This document shows, in pieces, positions 35,801-48,921 of a stretch of DNA of 64,000 bases. The stretch comes from Rotaria socialis (lineage: Eukaryota > Rotifera > Eurotatoria > Philodinida > Philodinidae). Made by a program: the position numbers and the translations under genes. Where the stretch lies: positions 5,554 through 69,553 of the forward strand of contig CAJNYU010001446.1 in the NCBI GenBank assembly GCA_905331475.1, read 5' to 3'. Under the pieces are notes generated by a model, which saw only the letters and a list, made by a program, of their open reading frames with translations, did no database searches and had not been told where the DNA came from. The first letter of the stretch is position 1; each line of letters starts with the position of its first letter.

Positions 35801-38800
35801 ACAGCACCTGAGCTTGGTGTCTAGTGCATAAATAAATATTATATATATATATATATCTATCTTTTGTAAAGTTCATTTGAAACTTTTAAAACTCATACGT
35901 ACTATTGCCACTATATGAATGAAAGAAGTTAAATATCAAAGCCAATTCTATGGATTGTAATACAATGATAATATCAATGATCTTCACTTTTAGAGAAATA
36001 TATATATAAAATTAAAATCTCTCTTTTTAATAAACTAAGAGAAAATTATCTAGTTTACTACCCCCCCCTCCCAATAATAGACCCTGGAACTTCCATTATG
36101 TTCCAATATAAAAATTCTCCAGGGAGTGGGAGTCTTCTATTAAGAACCACATATTTTCCCCAATATTTTATTTGAAAGATTTTCAGCGTTTTAAGGGTTT
36201 CATTATAATTTTGAATACGTTCTCTTAATGTTTCTAGCTCAAAACGCTAACAATCAAGCATATTTTGATGGAAAAACACTATTTACAGTTCCTAATCAAT
36301 GAAAAATAAATAAAAGGGGGGGTTTCCTATTATGTCTGACGAACTTTTCCCCCAGTGGGATCTTCTATAAAGGGAGAGGGAAAGGTTACATATTTATATA
36401 TAGTTATTTGTTTTGAAAGGAGAGTTTTAATAAAATTTTGAGAACCTACAGCATGCAGTTTTCATACAAGCAATTTTATATGATGATTAAAGAGAAATAA
36501 TCAATGGTGCATTCTTTTTAAGTGACCGTGCCTATGTTGGTGACGAAAATAATTTAGATGTTTCATTGCTTGGTAAGTATCTTTATTCTTCATTTCATAA
36601 ATCGTAAGAGTATTAGATAAAGTTTGTGTCCAACCAACCATATTTTTACAATTCTATATTTTTCATTTATTTTAATTACCATAGTTTTGCTTATATGCTT
36701 TTTTTAGAGTTAATTAAGAATCCAATGACTTTTTCTGTCTTATTGCTACAGCTATTTTTCATCATCTGTTCTGTATTTAAGATTTATAGCGATGAATGGT
36801 GTAAAATTTCAGATTGAAATAAAATATCCAACGTGTGAAATATTTGATTTACATTCGAGATTAAATTTTGATTCATACCCTCAAGCAAGATATATTTGTT
36901 ATATGAGAAATAGGAATATGAAGCTAGTTTTTAGTTTTTATTTAAATAGACGAAGATCAAATGTCAAATTTGATCATGATCCATGTATATTAATCAGCAT
37001 CTGTGATTATATTTGAGTCATGATTCTAGTAGTTGTCAAAAGTAGTAAAATTGCATAAAACATGATTTGTAGCATATTTTCCAGAAAGCAAAAAAAATTC
37101 TTTTGGTTTCAACCTATCAAAAACAAAAAACAATCCACTTTGAAAAAGCCGGGTAACTTGGAAACATCATCTCAAGTATCATCATCGATAGCAAACTCAA
37201 AATAGCTTTGATTACCTACTTCAAATTGTTATCGAACATGTTTACGACGTATGATTTTCAAATTCTAATAGCATAATATCGTGCATAATGATGTCGTGGT
37301 TTCAAGACTACGGACCCAAAGAAAGAAAACAAATGATAATGTTTTGATGACGTCTTTATTGTTGCGTTATCTTTGTGGGCATCTGCGAAACTAATTTTTT
37401 GTCCCGATCTCTGAGAAAGGTCGACTGCATACAGATATAATTTATTTATCATCACTCTCGTGTGTACATTACAGAAGGAGTCTCAAATTCTATCAGTGGT
37501 ACGCAGTTGGACTACCGCCAAGACTGCATTATGATGCAAATATCTAGGCAGCTAAGCTTATGTGTGTTGCAAAACATTTATATATATATGGTAGACGTCA
37601 TCAGTTGTCAGAAAGACAAAAGCATAGTCTTTACTGTAGCTAGAGTCTTTATAAAAATAATACAAGGTAAATAATTGTTGCGAACATTGTTTTGTTTTTG
37701 TATTGTCAGCTTAGGTTGACCTAACCGAAAGCGCATAGATAAAAATAATGATACACAATAGTATATTGCAGCTATATAATAAATGCGTCTCAACTTGAAT
37801 TTATATGGATTCAATCGAGTATTTAGTTTTACAATGCACGTCTCTTCCATACTTTGATATTAATCAAAAGAGTATACCAATGATCTGTCACAAGCAGCAG
37901 ATGTTTAGAATTATTCTGTGACGATGAATACAAGAACGTACACATGTAAATCCCTCGATGTACTTAATACATATACGTATTTTGTTAATCGAAGCATCCA
38001 AACACACCCCCCGATTCGCAGACTTAGGGTATGGAACAGTAATATTTTTACTAATGACTGAAGTCGTACGATTATTTCGGTTGTGAAAAAAGATTATATT
38101 TCGAAGACGTCTTACGTTAAGTAGCAGTCATGTGAGAAAAGTAAGATAACCGTAAGCTGGATCATCTCAAAAACATCATCTATCTTGCAGATGATCTTCT
38201 TCGTTCTTCTCGACATATTTTCTCAATCAGTCTAGACGTACGTTAATGACAATATAGAAAAAAACATGGTTTCAACTAATCAGTATAGATATGATACAAA
38301 GACATATACGGGTGCAGCATCAATGGACGCGACAAATATATTTTCTGTTGCGTTTTTTTTTTGTTGGAGCTTCCTTCCTTATATAGTCTTGTGCTAGTGT
38401 ATTCCATTCTGTCTATTTGTAAAAAACATCTCTTCCAGGGAACAAGTATACAGTTTCCAAAGTTATTGTGACACATGTTTCGCTTATCATGCATACGGTC
38501 ATCCATCTAAAAAGTTCACTGATTTCGTCAATTACATATATTTATTATTTGTCGAGTATGTGTATTTGCTTGAATAATGATGAGATTGCAAATAAAGAAA
38601 TCATAAAAGGTGAAGAAAGACTACAGAATAAAGGGCAGACTACGCTTTTGCATGTTGCAATTCTCAGTGTCAGTCAATTTTGATTAAATTATTTCTTCTT
38701 TTTTTCTCTTCTGACAATAGAATGTTTTTGAAAAACAATCTTTCTCCGTCGTACATAGGTAGATCACTATCTATCATCTAAGTGTAATCTATTTTATGAC

Positions 38801-40687
38801 AGTGTTTCATGCGGAAGACAGCGAAAACAATTGTTTTATTTTATGCGAATAGCTTTTATTTTGAAGAACATCATATATTTCAGTTGATATTTTTATGAAT
38901 CTAATCACCGACATAGATAAGAATATTGACCAAAAACAGCTTAAAATAGAACACGACTGTCTGAATCATATATTTTTTACTATACGAATATTTATATGTG
39001 CTTATATTTTTGTTTTGAAGATAATCAGTGTGGTACTTTGACAGATGCATAGAAAAACAACAAACTTTCTGTTGTTTTCACATGAAAGAGAGATAATAAC
39101 TCGAGAAATAGGCTGTGCCTGATACTATGGACTATAAAACAGAAGCTTGCTAATCCCTATTAAAATTACTTTTAGTACATTCTTTTTTTAGATTTAGTTT
39201 TTATAGTAAACAATATCATCGAAACATAATTTCTATGTTAGGATATGATCATTTTCAGAAGGCTAATCTTGTTCTTAACTTAGAATACAAGGAGCTATTG
39301 TTGAATTCGAATAATTATGTTTCGCATCTTTTATTATCAAAGAAATATCATGTAATCAGTCATGTTGAATCAATGATTGCTGATTGTAAGAGAAATATGT
39401 TGTTGAATTCAACTTGTTAGTGATTGATGAAAATGTGTCATCACATCAAAAATGCGAGTACAACAGATCCATTTATTCGCTTTTTAGCAACTCATAATGA
39501 ATGACAGAATAAATAGCGAAGGCAGCATATAAGAACCATTTGTTACAGAAGAAAAAAAATACGACAGAATTTGTACTCTTGTAAATATATATATATATAT
39601 ATATATATGTATATTTATGAGAATATCAATGACATCTGTTGTTTTCGATTGAGTCTTATTCAAAGAACGATTGAGGACAACGAAGGCAAAAAAAGTAAGT
39701 GCTGAAACGACCTGCCTTTTCTGTTCATCGGAGATGATATTCTATCTCAAGACAAAGCTAGTTGAATCAACAAGTTTTCATAGAGAGAAAACAGACGCAT
39801 GTTAGTTAGCGGCCTCTCTAAAACACTATATCCAATTGGATAATTTCTATTCCTAGTTTTACATCAGACAGAGATATTAATGACTCAAAAAACAAAAAAA
39901 AAGACTATCTTCTCATTGTTTACCAATCAGCATAATTTATTCGTATTAATCATAGTCAAACTATTGGGAGAGAAGGAATAGGCTATGTGATGTTTAGGCT
40001 CTAAGTTGTTCGGGTACTTTGGCATTCACACATAAAAAGGAAATGCCAAAGCAAATATTGTAACACACCTACTCCGACGATACTTCATGATAAATGTGCA
40101 CTCTCATTCGTATAGAATTGAGTTTATATTCCTATTTAGCCTGAATTGATTTTTTCATCTTTTATTTGAAAACAAAGACGTCATGCGTACATGTTTTCGT
40201 AAGTAACAGCGACCTATCATAACAGCGCGTAAGAAAGAGAAAAACATCGATGAAAGGAAGAGAACAGCAATCAGAAACACATATTGTTACACTTTGCATT
40301 TGCATTTTTCAAAAACATAAAGAAATTTTATAATTGTATGTAACCCTTCTTGCATCAGAAAAAATGCGAGTTGTTTTTTCCGTGGCGCGGTACATTAAAA
40401 GAATTTTTCATTGTTCATTTTCACCTTGAGATATTTGTCACGTATAAACACACTTGCTATCTATGCGTTCTTATGTCTGTTTCGCATTTTTTTTCTCTGC
40501 ATTCTTTGTTTATCTTGATTCAGTGATAAAATCTGAGATATTTTCCACATGATTTCATCTTTTTTCTAGATACAGAAATCAATTATTTATTTCTTCATAT
40601 AACAATAATGATCTTTCTTTGGTAATCAAAGAAAATATTTAAAGCTATTAAAAAATTCAATTACATATTGCATTTTTTTATCCGTTA
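32835..40687. other. 7.9 kb gene-poor region upstream of the WNK gene
   Basis: No intact gene is supported. Contents include coding-like decayed segments at 35056-36572, C- and G-rich tracts at 36061-36070 and 36316-36322, (TA)n tracts near 35840 and 39583-39608, and AT-rich sequence. Open frames at 36626-37016, 37258-37850, 38276-38683 and 39235-39420 lack recognisable domains. The 3' part must contain the WNK promoter. Confidence 0.5.
35056..36572 (+). pseudogene. Decayed exon-like segments of an unrecognised gene
   Basis: Three segments have acceptor-like borders and codon-like composition. 35056-35169 follows TTTTCAG and ends EVDNDTDD...QDNESYY-stop. 35460-35588 follows TTCAG and reads about 42 residues (QFVYITLEQTDDEAKKHQNV, then LQLYAISDDSDVMASYW) up to a GTATCT donor. 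36452-36572 follows CTACAG, reads HAVFIQAILYDD-stop-REIINGAFFLSDRAYVGDE, then NNLDVSLL and a GTAAGT donor. The in-frame TAA and mismatched phases suggest a pseudogene, though the segments could belong to separate genes. I recognise no family. Confidence 0.35.
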
Positions 40688-43600
40688 ATGTCTACTAAGT
40701 CACCAATACAAAGTATTAAATCGAGATTTTCCAGCAATAATAGTGTGCATAACATGGCGACCAATGGTAGTGATACAAAACAGAGTCGAATACATGTTAA
40801 AAAGCCATTTGGTACGACAAATTTTTTACAAAGTAGTTCATCGACAAATGGTTTTAGTAATCACATAAAAAAACGAACATTACAATGGAATAATTTTTTT
40901 CATTCGAAAAAAAAATCTAATCATTCAACTGGATCGAATAATAGCTTGCAATCTGATGAGAACTCAACAGGTGAACCTCTCGTCTTTCATGCTATTGCAC
41001 CAGCTTCGCCAGAAGAAATAAAACAATCATCAAACCATGTTAACCATGAAAAACAGGTAATTTTATTTGCAATCAAAAAACAACAAAGGAAAGAATTTTC
41101 ACAGTTTTAAAATTTAAGTTTTCGATAGAGAAAATATTTCATGATTTACTCAGTTAATGAATAATACTTTTTTCTGCATCCCATCTGCATGTTACTTTGA
41201 CCAGGATGCATTGTGAGGAGAGAGTTTACGTGAAGAAATAGAAGATTTGATTGCAACCTTACTTTTCGTTTCGAAGAATTGTTTTCTCGTAGTTTCGCTC
41301 GGAGTTCCAGAAACTTCTCTTGGTCATGGTCCCGGCTCCGGACTGTGCTTTCGACAATCTCTCAAAGTTTAAGTTCAACCAGGTTCCTCCCAAAATTGCA
41401 TCGAAATTGACTCCGCACAAATTTTCATCATGTGCATTGAAAGATTTCAATCAGGTATCGACAATTAAAGGCATACACGTTAACAATAACTCGAAAGCTG
41501 CTGTTGATAATTTGCTTTTTTTTATATAACATTTTTTTCATTCATATTAAACTATATGAAGATATTTGGTCATTTTTATTTTTAGCTTAAAAACGTACCA
41601 GAATCAACACCGAATTCTCAAATTCGTTATGTTCTTGCTCATACTAAAATAAAAGCAATGTCAACCAATGATGCATCAACTCAAGTACAATCGAGTTTTT
41701 CAGATGAAGAAGAAAATCAATCAAAATATAAACCTGTATTATCCTCCATAGATGCTGACGCTGATGAATCTGACAATGGTAGTAATCAAAATATTAAAAA
41801 AGCACGTCGTTTACAAAAAAATAGTCGAGCAAGTAATTTATCTCTACAGCAAAAACATGAAAATAATAATTGTAAAGATGAACAACAACTATCAAGTTCT
41901 GATGAAAAGGACAGTAACGAACCAAGCTTAGTCGCGAATGGACATATTGAACAAAGAGCGAAATTATCATTAACTAAAAAATTTGATCGTTTAGCGACAG
42001 TAGCAACAACAACTGATCATGATTATTCCAAAGAACAGTACCATCGTTATCATCCATTAGATAATCTTGACTCCAAACTGTCTACACCAAATGAATCAAG
42101 TTTATCACCAATAGTAACAACAAATACATCGACGAATCAAACACCAGTAAAAAAATTAAATCGCTTTCAAGTTAAATCTATCCGTAAATCCCAACAACCC
42201 CAAATGATATTATTAAAAGCTGCTGCAGCTAAATCTTCGAATGATGATGAATATTCTGTACCAAATGAATGTTCAGTTTCATCACTAAAAACACCATTTA
42301 TTGATAGAAAACATGCTAATACGCCTATAGCTGATCTAGAAAATATATCATCGAATACAAATAGCATTGTTCATGGTGTAATTTCAACATTGGTTAGCGT
42401 TCAAAATGAACAGAATCATGTTCATTTTCGAGCTATACCACATGAAAAACAAGATTCAACTGCTGACGAAGAGAAATCACCTGGTATACCAGCAACAACA
42501 GCTGCAATGCCAATTCCAGCTCCAGCCTCGTCGACAGCCTCGGCATCAAGAGAGGTTAGCATTCGATCAAATTCATATAAAACACTACAAAAAAGATTTC
42601 TCACTATAGCTACGTACATATAAGAATGAGGAAAATAGTTAAACTATAAATTACAGAGAAGTCACGGTAAGGCTCACACAAAATTTAAAAAAATGCTCAT
42701 TCACTTCTGCTGCTGAGCTGTGACCGTTTTCCTGAATAGTCGACCTGAAGTTCAATTGAAAAGAATATAATTTGTCAAGATGTGCAATACCCAAGTGAAC
42801 TCAATTTTTATGGCACTTTTTAGACAAAGACACTGTGTGTTGGATTTTGCTACATCTCGATTAATGTAGATTTGCTTTCCGCTAAAAATTTAAGCATATT
42901 TTATTGGTCATTAACATTGCAAATATACATGCAATTTGAATTTCAGGTGTGCAATCGAAAATTTTTCTACTGTAACGAAAACATTGTGAGAGCTCAAACG
43001 ATAGATTACAGTTCTATTAAGGATATTCTTTAGAAATTCTCTAATCGAACATGTCGGAACGAGCTAAACTATGTCTAAATATGATTAATAGTTTGTTTTT
43101 TCTTGTCGTAGGATGATGAAGAAGAAGCGATTGGTAAGAGTCCTGACAATCGTTTTATTAAATATGCGAAAGAAATAGGCAGAGGCGCTTTTAAAACAGT
43201 CTATCGTGGCTTGGACACAGAAACAAGTGTTGCTGTTGCGTGGTGCGAATTGCAGGTAAGAAAAAACAATTTATTTTCATATAACTATGAGTCAATTGAT
43301 TGAATAGGATTTTGCACAATTCGATAAACATGAACGAGCACGTTTTAAGGAAGAAGCTGAAATGTTAAAAAAGTTGCAACATCCAAATATCGTACGATTC
43401 TTCGACTTTTGGGAAGAAACAAATCCAAGAACAAATAAAAAAGTTATTATTCTTGTGACAGAATTGATGACATCTGGTTCTTTAAAGGGGTATGATCGAA
43501 TAAAACAATAAAATTGCCTTAAATCAAATATATTTATTATTGACTTTTCTTCTTTAATTATATTTACAGATATATACGTAAATTTAAAGGCCAAAAAGAA

Positions 43601-46228
43601 GAAAAGCGCATCAATGTAATGAAAAAATGGTGTCGTCAAATTCTTAAAGGTCTTGCTTATTTACACAGTCGTAATCCTTCTGTAATTCATCGCGATTTAA
43701 AATGTGATAATGTATTTATATCGAGTACCACTGGTTGTGTTAAAATCGGTGACCTTGGTTTAGCAACGTTTAAAACTCAAACATTTGCTAAAAGTATGCG
43801 TGGTACAATGGAATTTATGGCACCTGAAATGTTCGATGAACAGTACGATGAACTTGTTGATATATATTCTTTTGGTTTGTGTATGTTAGAAATGATGACT
43901 GGTGAATATCCATACATCGAATGTAAAGGACCAACAGCAGTTATAAAGCGTGTTATAGCTGGTTTAAAACCAGAATGTTATTATAAAGTTGAAAGTGAAG
44001 ATGTACGAGAAGTTATTGATTGTTGTATACGCACAAAAAAAGAAGAACGGTTACCTGTTCATGAATTATTACAACATTCATTTTTTCTCGATGATAATGG
44101 ATTGCGTATTGATTTCGTACGCGATCCAGCAAATGATTTACAAGTAATGGTTACCAATCATTCAATTAATTTAAAATTGAAAGTTGTTGATAAAACAAAA
44201 CGTAAAGCATTGTGGGCAGAACATGAAGCTATACTTTTCCGGTATAATTTTGAAGCCGATAAGCCCGAACAAATAGCTGATGAACTCATTGAAAAGAATT
44301 ATATATTTGAGGAGGATAAAAAATTTGTTGTTCAATCAATTAAAGATCGAGTCAGAGCTTATCAATATGAGCAAATTGATCGAAAAGCTGGAGTTTTTTG
44401 TCGAGATAGAAAACCAATAGCTGCTCAAACATCACTTGTTGGACAACAACAACAGCAACAGCAAGTTCCACAACCTCAGCAGCAGCAACAACAGGTTCCA
44501 CAACCTCAGCAGCAGCAGCAGCAGCAACAACAACAGCAACAACAACAACAACAAGTTCCACAACCTCAGCAGCAACAACAACAGGTTCCACAATCGCAGC
44601 AGCAGCAACAACAGTTACCTCCTCCTCAACCAGCACCACCACTACAACAGCCGTCAACTTCATTGTTAGTTCCACCTCATGTATCAGCTGCTCATCCACT
44701 GATACCAGCAGATTCAATTATTCAACAAACAATACTTGAAGTACCACAACAACCAATGGTTAAATCATCGCCAGAAATTCTACAGGCTAAATCAGTTGTA
44801 GCCACTGAACCCATTCCGATTCCGCAAGCCACTGAAAATAATTCAAGTGTCTCTGGTTCAGCTGGTAGTCTTGAAGTATTGGATGCAGCATTAAAGAAAA
44901 CGTTTAATAAAACTAATGTACCTCAAGGGACAAGTAATCTATCAGCGATTAACAACGAAATGAGTGAGCCAACGATACCATTGGCTACTCAAGATGATTC
45001 ATCGGTAACGAAAATTGGAAATGACTCTGCTGTTATTGAACAAAAACAGCAACAACAAGTAGACGAATCTGGAGGGCTCTTGCCTGTGGAATTGCCTACA
45101 AGTAAATAGTTTAATCCGCATATAATATCTATAGATTATCTCTCATAGGTATGCTTCAAATATCGACACCTTCAACTTTACAGACTCAATCTCAGCCAAC
45201 AACAATGTTCGCATCTGCACCACAACAAATTTTACAAAATCCTCTTCTCCTAACTCAAACATCACAAAGTTTTTCTCACTTGCTTGTACCTCCTGTGCAA
45301 CAACTTATGAATACAATTTTAACCAATGATACTATAAAGCAGTCAGTATCTTCTTCTTCAACAACTAACCTAGAGACTATTGAAAATAGTCAAATATCAA
45401 CATCTCCTCCATATACAAATGAAACAGTTCAAACTCCTATTCCATCAGATACATCATCGACTTCTCAACCACCTGTAAACACTAACAATTTGTATATTCT
45501 TTTTGAATTTATCTTTGCTTTACTAGATATTGGGTAGTTTAAAACAGCTTGATGCGCTTCTTACAAGTACATTCAAAAATTCCAGTAAAACTGTTGGTAC
45601 AACACAAAATAGTGATTCGGAAATGGGAAATACAAATGTATCATTACCAACCAATTATGATATTGCTACAAGAGCCATGGAGATAGAATCAGATTTAACA
45701 AATAAATCTAATGAGAAGCAACAAAGTTCTAGCCCATTAGTACCATCAGTAGTTCAATTGGAACCAGATGAAGCATCGATTATTATTTCTCAGCTTGTTC
45801 AACAAGCACAAGCACAGCCAGCAATTCATTTTGATGGAATAACATTAGTGAATAGAAATAATTCAGAGTCAGACTCATTATTTAAACCTATAGACGACAG
45901 AAGTCTATCGGTTGATGACAGTATCACTGCTGTATCATCGAATGATTTATCGGACGTTAAATTAATGATTGGTGATTTAAGTAAAATATTCATAAATCGA
46001 ATGAATACTATTGAAAATAAAATTGATGAACAACGAAATCAAACTCTACAAATCAATAATTTATTAACAAGAACTGTTTTGCCATCGTTCATGGATTTAG
46101 CTGCTATCATCCATGAGACACCCAATCTAGATTCGCACGTAAGAAGTAAACTTAATGTTATTCAAATGAATATACGAATAGCACAAAAACAGAAACCAAT
46201 TGACATTAACGATGTGACGGACATCTAA
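40688..46228 (+). CDS. WNK: WNK (with-no-lysine) serine/threonine kinase
   Basis: Predicted 1407-residue cytoplasmic kinase that in animals senses chloride and phosphorylates SPAK/OSR1-type kinases to control cation-chloride cotransport. Exons: 40688-41056, 41586-42554, 43112-43255, 43308-43489, 43570-45101, 45149-45474, 45527-46228. The N-terminal 446 residues are Ser/Thr/Asn-rich. The kinase domain (about 458-730) shows the WNK signature: [11 protein letters not shown] with the catalytic lysine in the glycine loop, VAVAWCELQ with Cys at the usual lysine, [14 protein letters not shown], and [13 protein letters not shown] with the activation-loop serine (human GTPEF reads GTMEF). An OSR1/PF2-like domain (about 755-826) follows: [20 protein letters not shown] and [19 protein letters not shown]. 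Then comes a Gln/Pro tract (about 847-915) and a low-complexity tail with a helical C-terminus. Intron 1 contains an odd GC-richer segment. Confidence 0.92.
44442..44640. repeat. CAG/CAA repeat encoding poly-Gln with PQ spacers
   Basis: A CAA/CAG-rich tract inside the WNK coding region encodes glutamine runs separated by VPQPQ or VPQSQ units repeated about five times. Open frames in other phases (poly-Asn/Ser, poly-Val/Ala) are by-products of the repeat. Confidence 0.95.
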
Positions 46229-48921
46229 AATATTTCTATTTAGCGAACTATTTCTGTGAGCGTCGTTTTCTTTAAGAGATATCCACATGTACAGTTTCTT
46301 CTTTTTTGTCGTAGTTTTTCGTTGCAGTTATGTTTTTTTTCTTTTCTCCGCCGAATAACCGCTTTTATCGTTGTGTCGTAAATAGCTATTTACTATATTA
46401 ACGATAGAAGGAAAGATTCACACAATTCTATGTGTAAATAAATTATTTTAAGTATCGGAATGTTGAATAAACGAAAATTGACCAATAATAAACATATAAA
46501 TCTATATTCGTTTTACTTTCCCAACCGGTTACTAATGAAACAGATAGCTAAATGGCTTTTACAATAACAACAAAACAAATTGAATTTACTCTCGGCGAAA
46601 CAGAATTCGATTCAAATTGTAAATATGAACATGGTTTTCTTCTAAATCGAATTTTAGCTAAACAGACAAAATAATTGGTTCATTTATTTGATTAATACAC
46701 ACTCATTCATGTAGGGAAGGCTAATTTCTTGACATATAGTATGCGAGAAAATATTATTTGCATCAAATATTCAATGGATAAATCTATTCCTCAGGGAAAT
46801 GTATTTATATTTGATTAATTTTCATTAAATATTGCAAACGAAGATGGGGATACAAAGTTTTGGTATCATAAGACGCGAACTAATGAATAAAAGTATTATA
46901 GAAATGAATAAAATAGTAGACGATAATTAAACAGCCAAGGGTTGCAACTAAAAATAGTTTGTATAAATCAAACTGTTTCACTCTTACGTTTGTTATTGAT
47001 AGAAAACGCAAACATCATTGTCAACTATATATGATCGATTATGGTTTTTATTGAAAACGTATTCTCCTGTATGGCTGATATCATTATCAAGTATTTGTTT
47101 ATACGATAAATATCAGAGACCATAGACAAATACATTATCTTTGACCAGAACACAAAAATCTGGAGTTTTCTCGATCTTGAAAGATCATTATGCCAAGCTT
47201 GTTTCAGGATCGTTTGAATGTCATATCCGTTTTTGGTGACATTTAAAATGTGTGTATTTAGTGATGTCATTTTTATAAACAGATGCTTTGACAAATGGCA
47301 ATAAAAGTCAAATTGAAACAATAAACAAAATCATCACTATTCGAATGGAACATGGAATGAAATGTCTGTGAATCAATTAACTTTGCTGCTTAGTACGAAA
47401 TAAGATTTTAAATCAAATAACGTCAGATTCAAGAATAATTTATATTTATTAGAAGTTTTGTCGAATAGCTGTAGATTTCAGTGTTCGATAATATTAATTC
47501 TGATAAGAGATTATACATCCACAAAGGAAACACGAATCAATAGGATTATTTTTCAAAGGCAGATAATTGCATACGCAATGAAGAAAGAACTTTATTTAAT
47601 ATGATCATGAATAAGGTTCAAATTCGATCATAGAATTATTGAAGGTATCGAAGATATTTTCATCTATACATAATGCAGAATTTTAATCGCATTTAATTTC
47701 GTAGACAATCGAAACATAAAACATGAAATCAAGTGATGAAAATAGTCGTGACACTCATGATGATTATCTTGATTCGTTGTTTGTATTTTATGTTTTTCAT
47801 CTGTCAAGTAATAACATAAGTGACAGATACCGATCAAATCGAACTAATGATTCACGATGCAAGTAGTCTATTTATTCATCAGTTTTTCACAAGTATACAA
47901 TGATCCTCGTTTTTAAAAGGTTTTTTTTAAAGATATTTACAATTGTCGCTTTATATTAACGATAATATTAATTTATCTTTTAACTTGAATTCGTTATGAC
48001 GTAGATATTGGCCTTTAAAGAATATCAATTGAACATGATCGAAATTGATGCTCCAATGAGAGAAACCAACCATGAAGGCGTTCATAGTTGCCTTCGTAAT
48101 TTGAATGTCAACTTGTAGTTAAGATTACGACATAATCCATTTAAAAACATACATCGCAGTGGCCTGATAAATTCCGACGGGGACGTCCTTTGCAAATAAT
48201 TTTTTCGCTGAAATCCTGACAAGCGCTGCGATGTACGATTTAAGCTCTTATTTTCTTCTCAAGGATAAAGTGCTATGAGTGATCAAAAGGTTTCTTTGTA
48301 GATTTTAACAAAGCTCATCTAAATGATAGTCATATGTAACGGCAGTAGCATTTCATGCGAGAACAGGTGCTCTTGTAATTGTCCACAGTGAATTTAGAGA
48401 TCCGACAAAAAGTCAAGATAATCTTTGATACACATTAGAATATACGCATATATAAACTATCGCTAAATAAAACTAACTAGAATATAATTTAAAGTTAGCG
48501 CAATATTTATGGAATCAATTCTTGCGGAGAACATAACTGAGAGTCGATGTACGATTAAATTTTGAAATTCAACTCAATTGAAGAAACAGACGTTTATATT
48601 TATTCAAAGTATTCTTTTGCGTTGCTTCATACTGGAGAACTGCTAGACTGTAAACTTACATGTTTTTATCGGTGTAAGCATTTCAATCATTTGTATTTTA
48701 TTACTGCATCGAAACATTCGTCGACTTCAATTACCATATAAAATAACTAGTGCCGCCAGCCAGCCTAAATCGTGGAGGTTAGAACGAACGAAATAGAAAG
48801 TAAAAGCCGAACATAGTAGAGTGGCAAGAGAAGGACGAATGGTTGTATGTATCCAATCATATGTTTATTTATCACATCAAAAGATACTCCTACGTTATTA
48901 AAATAGATTTTTAGATTACCA
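46229..48921. other. Intergenic region between WNK and GGNBP2
   Basis: No gene is supported. An antisense frame at 47025-47321 (98 residues) has no domain and a biased composition. The WNK 3' UTR probably occupies the first few hundred bases (AATAAA near 46438). An inverted repeat with an internal hairpin lies at 48150-48235, and the GGNBP2 promoter must lie in the last part. Confidence 0.55.
48150..48235. repeat. Inverted repeat with nested hairpin
   Basis: TACATCGCAG (48150-48159) is exactly complementary to CTGCGATGTA (48226-48235). Between them GACG GGGA CGTC (48176-48187) forms a second small stem-loop. The segment is more GC-rich than its surroundings. It does not match the conserved cores of tRNA, hammerhead or twister ribozymes as I know them. 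Confidence 0.5.

Noticed and set aside
44352-44717. Antisense poly-Val/Ala frame and poly-Asn/Ser frame
   Set aside because: They are by-products of the CAG/CAA tract in WNK.
47025-47321. 98-residue minus-strand frame
   Set aside because: No recognisable domain, splice or promoter context; composition fits chance in AT-rich DNA.
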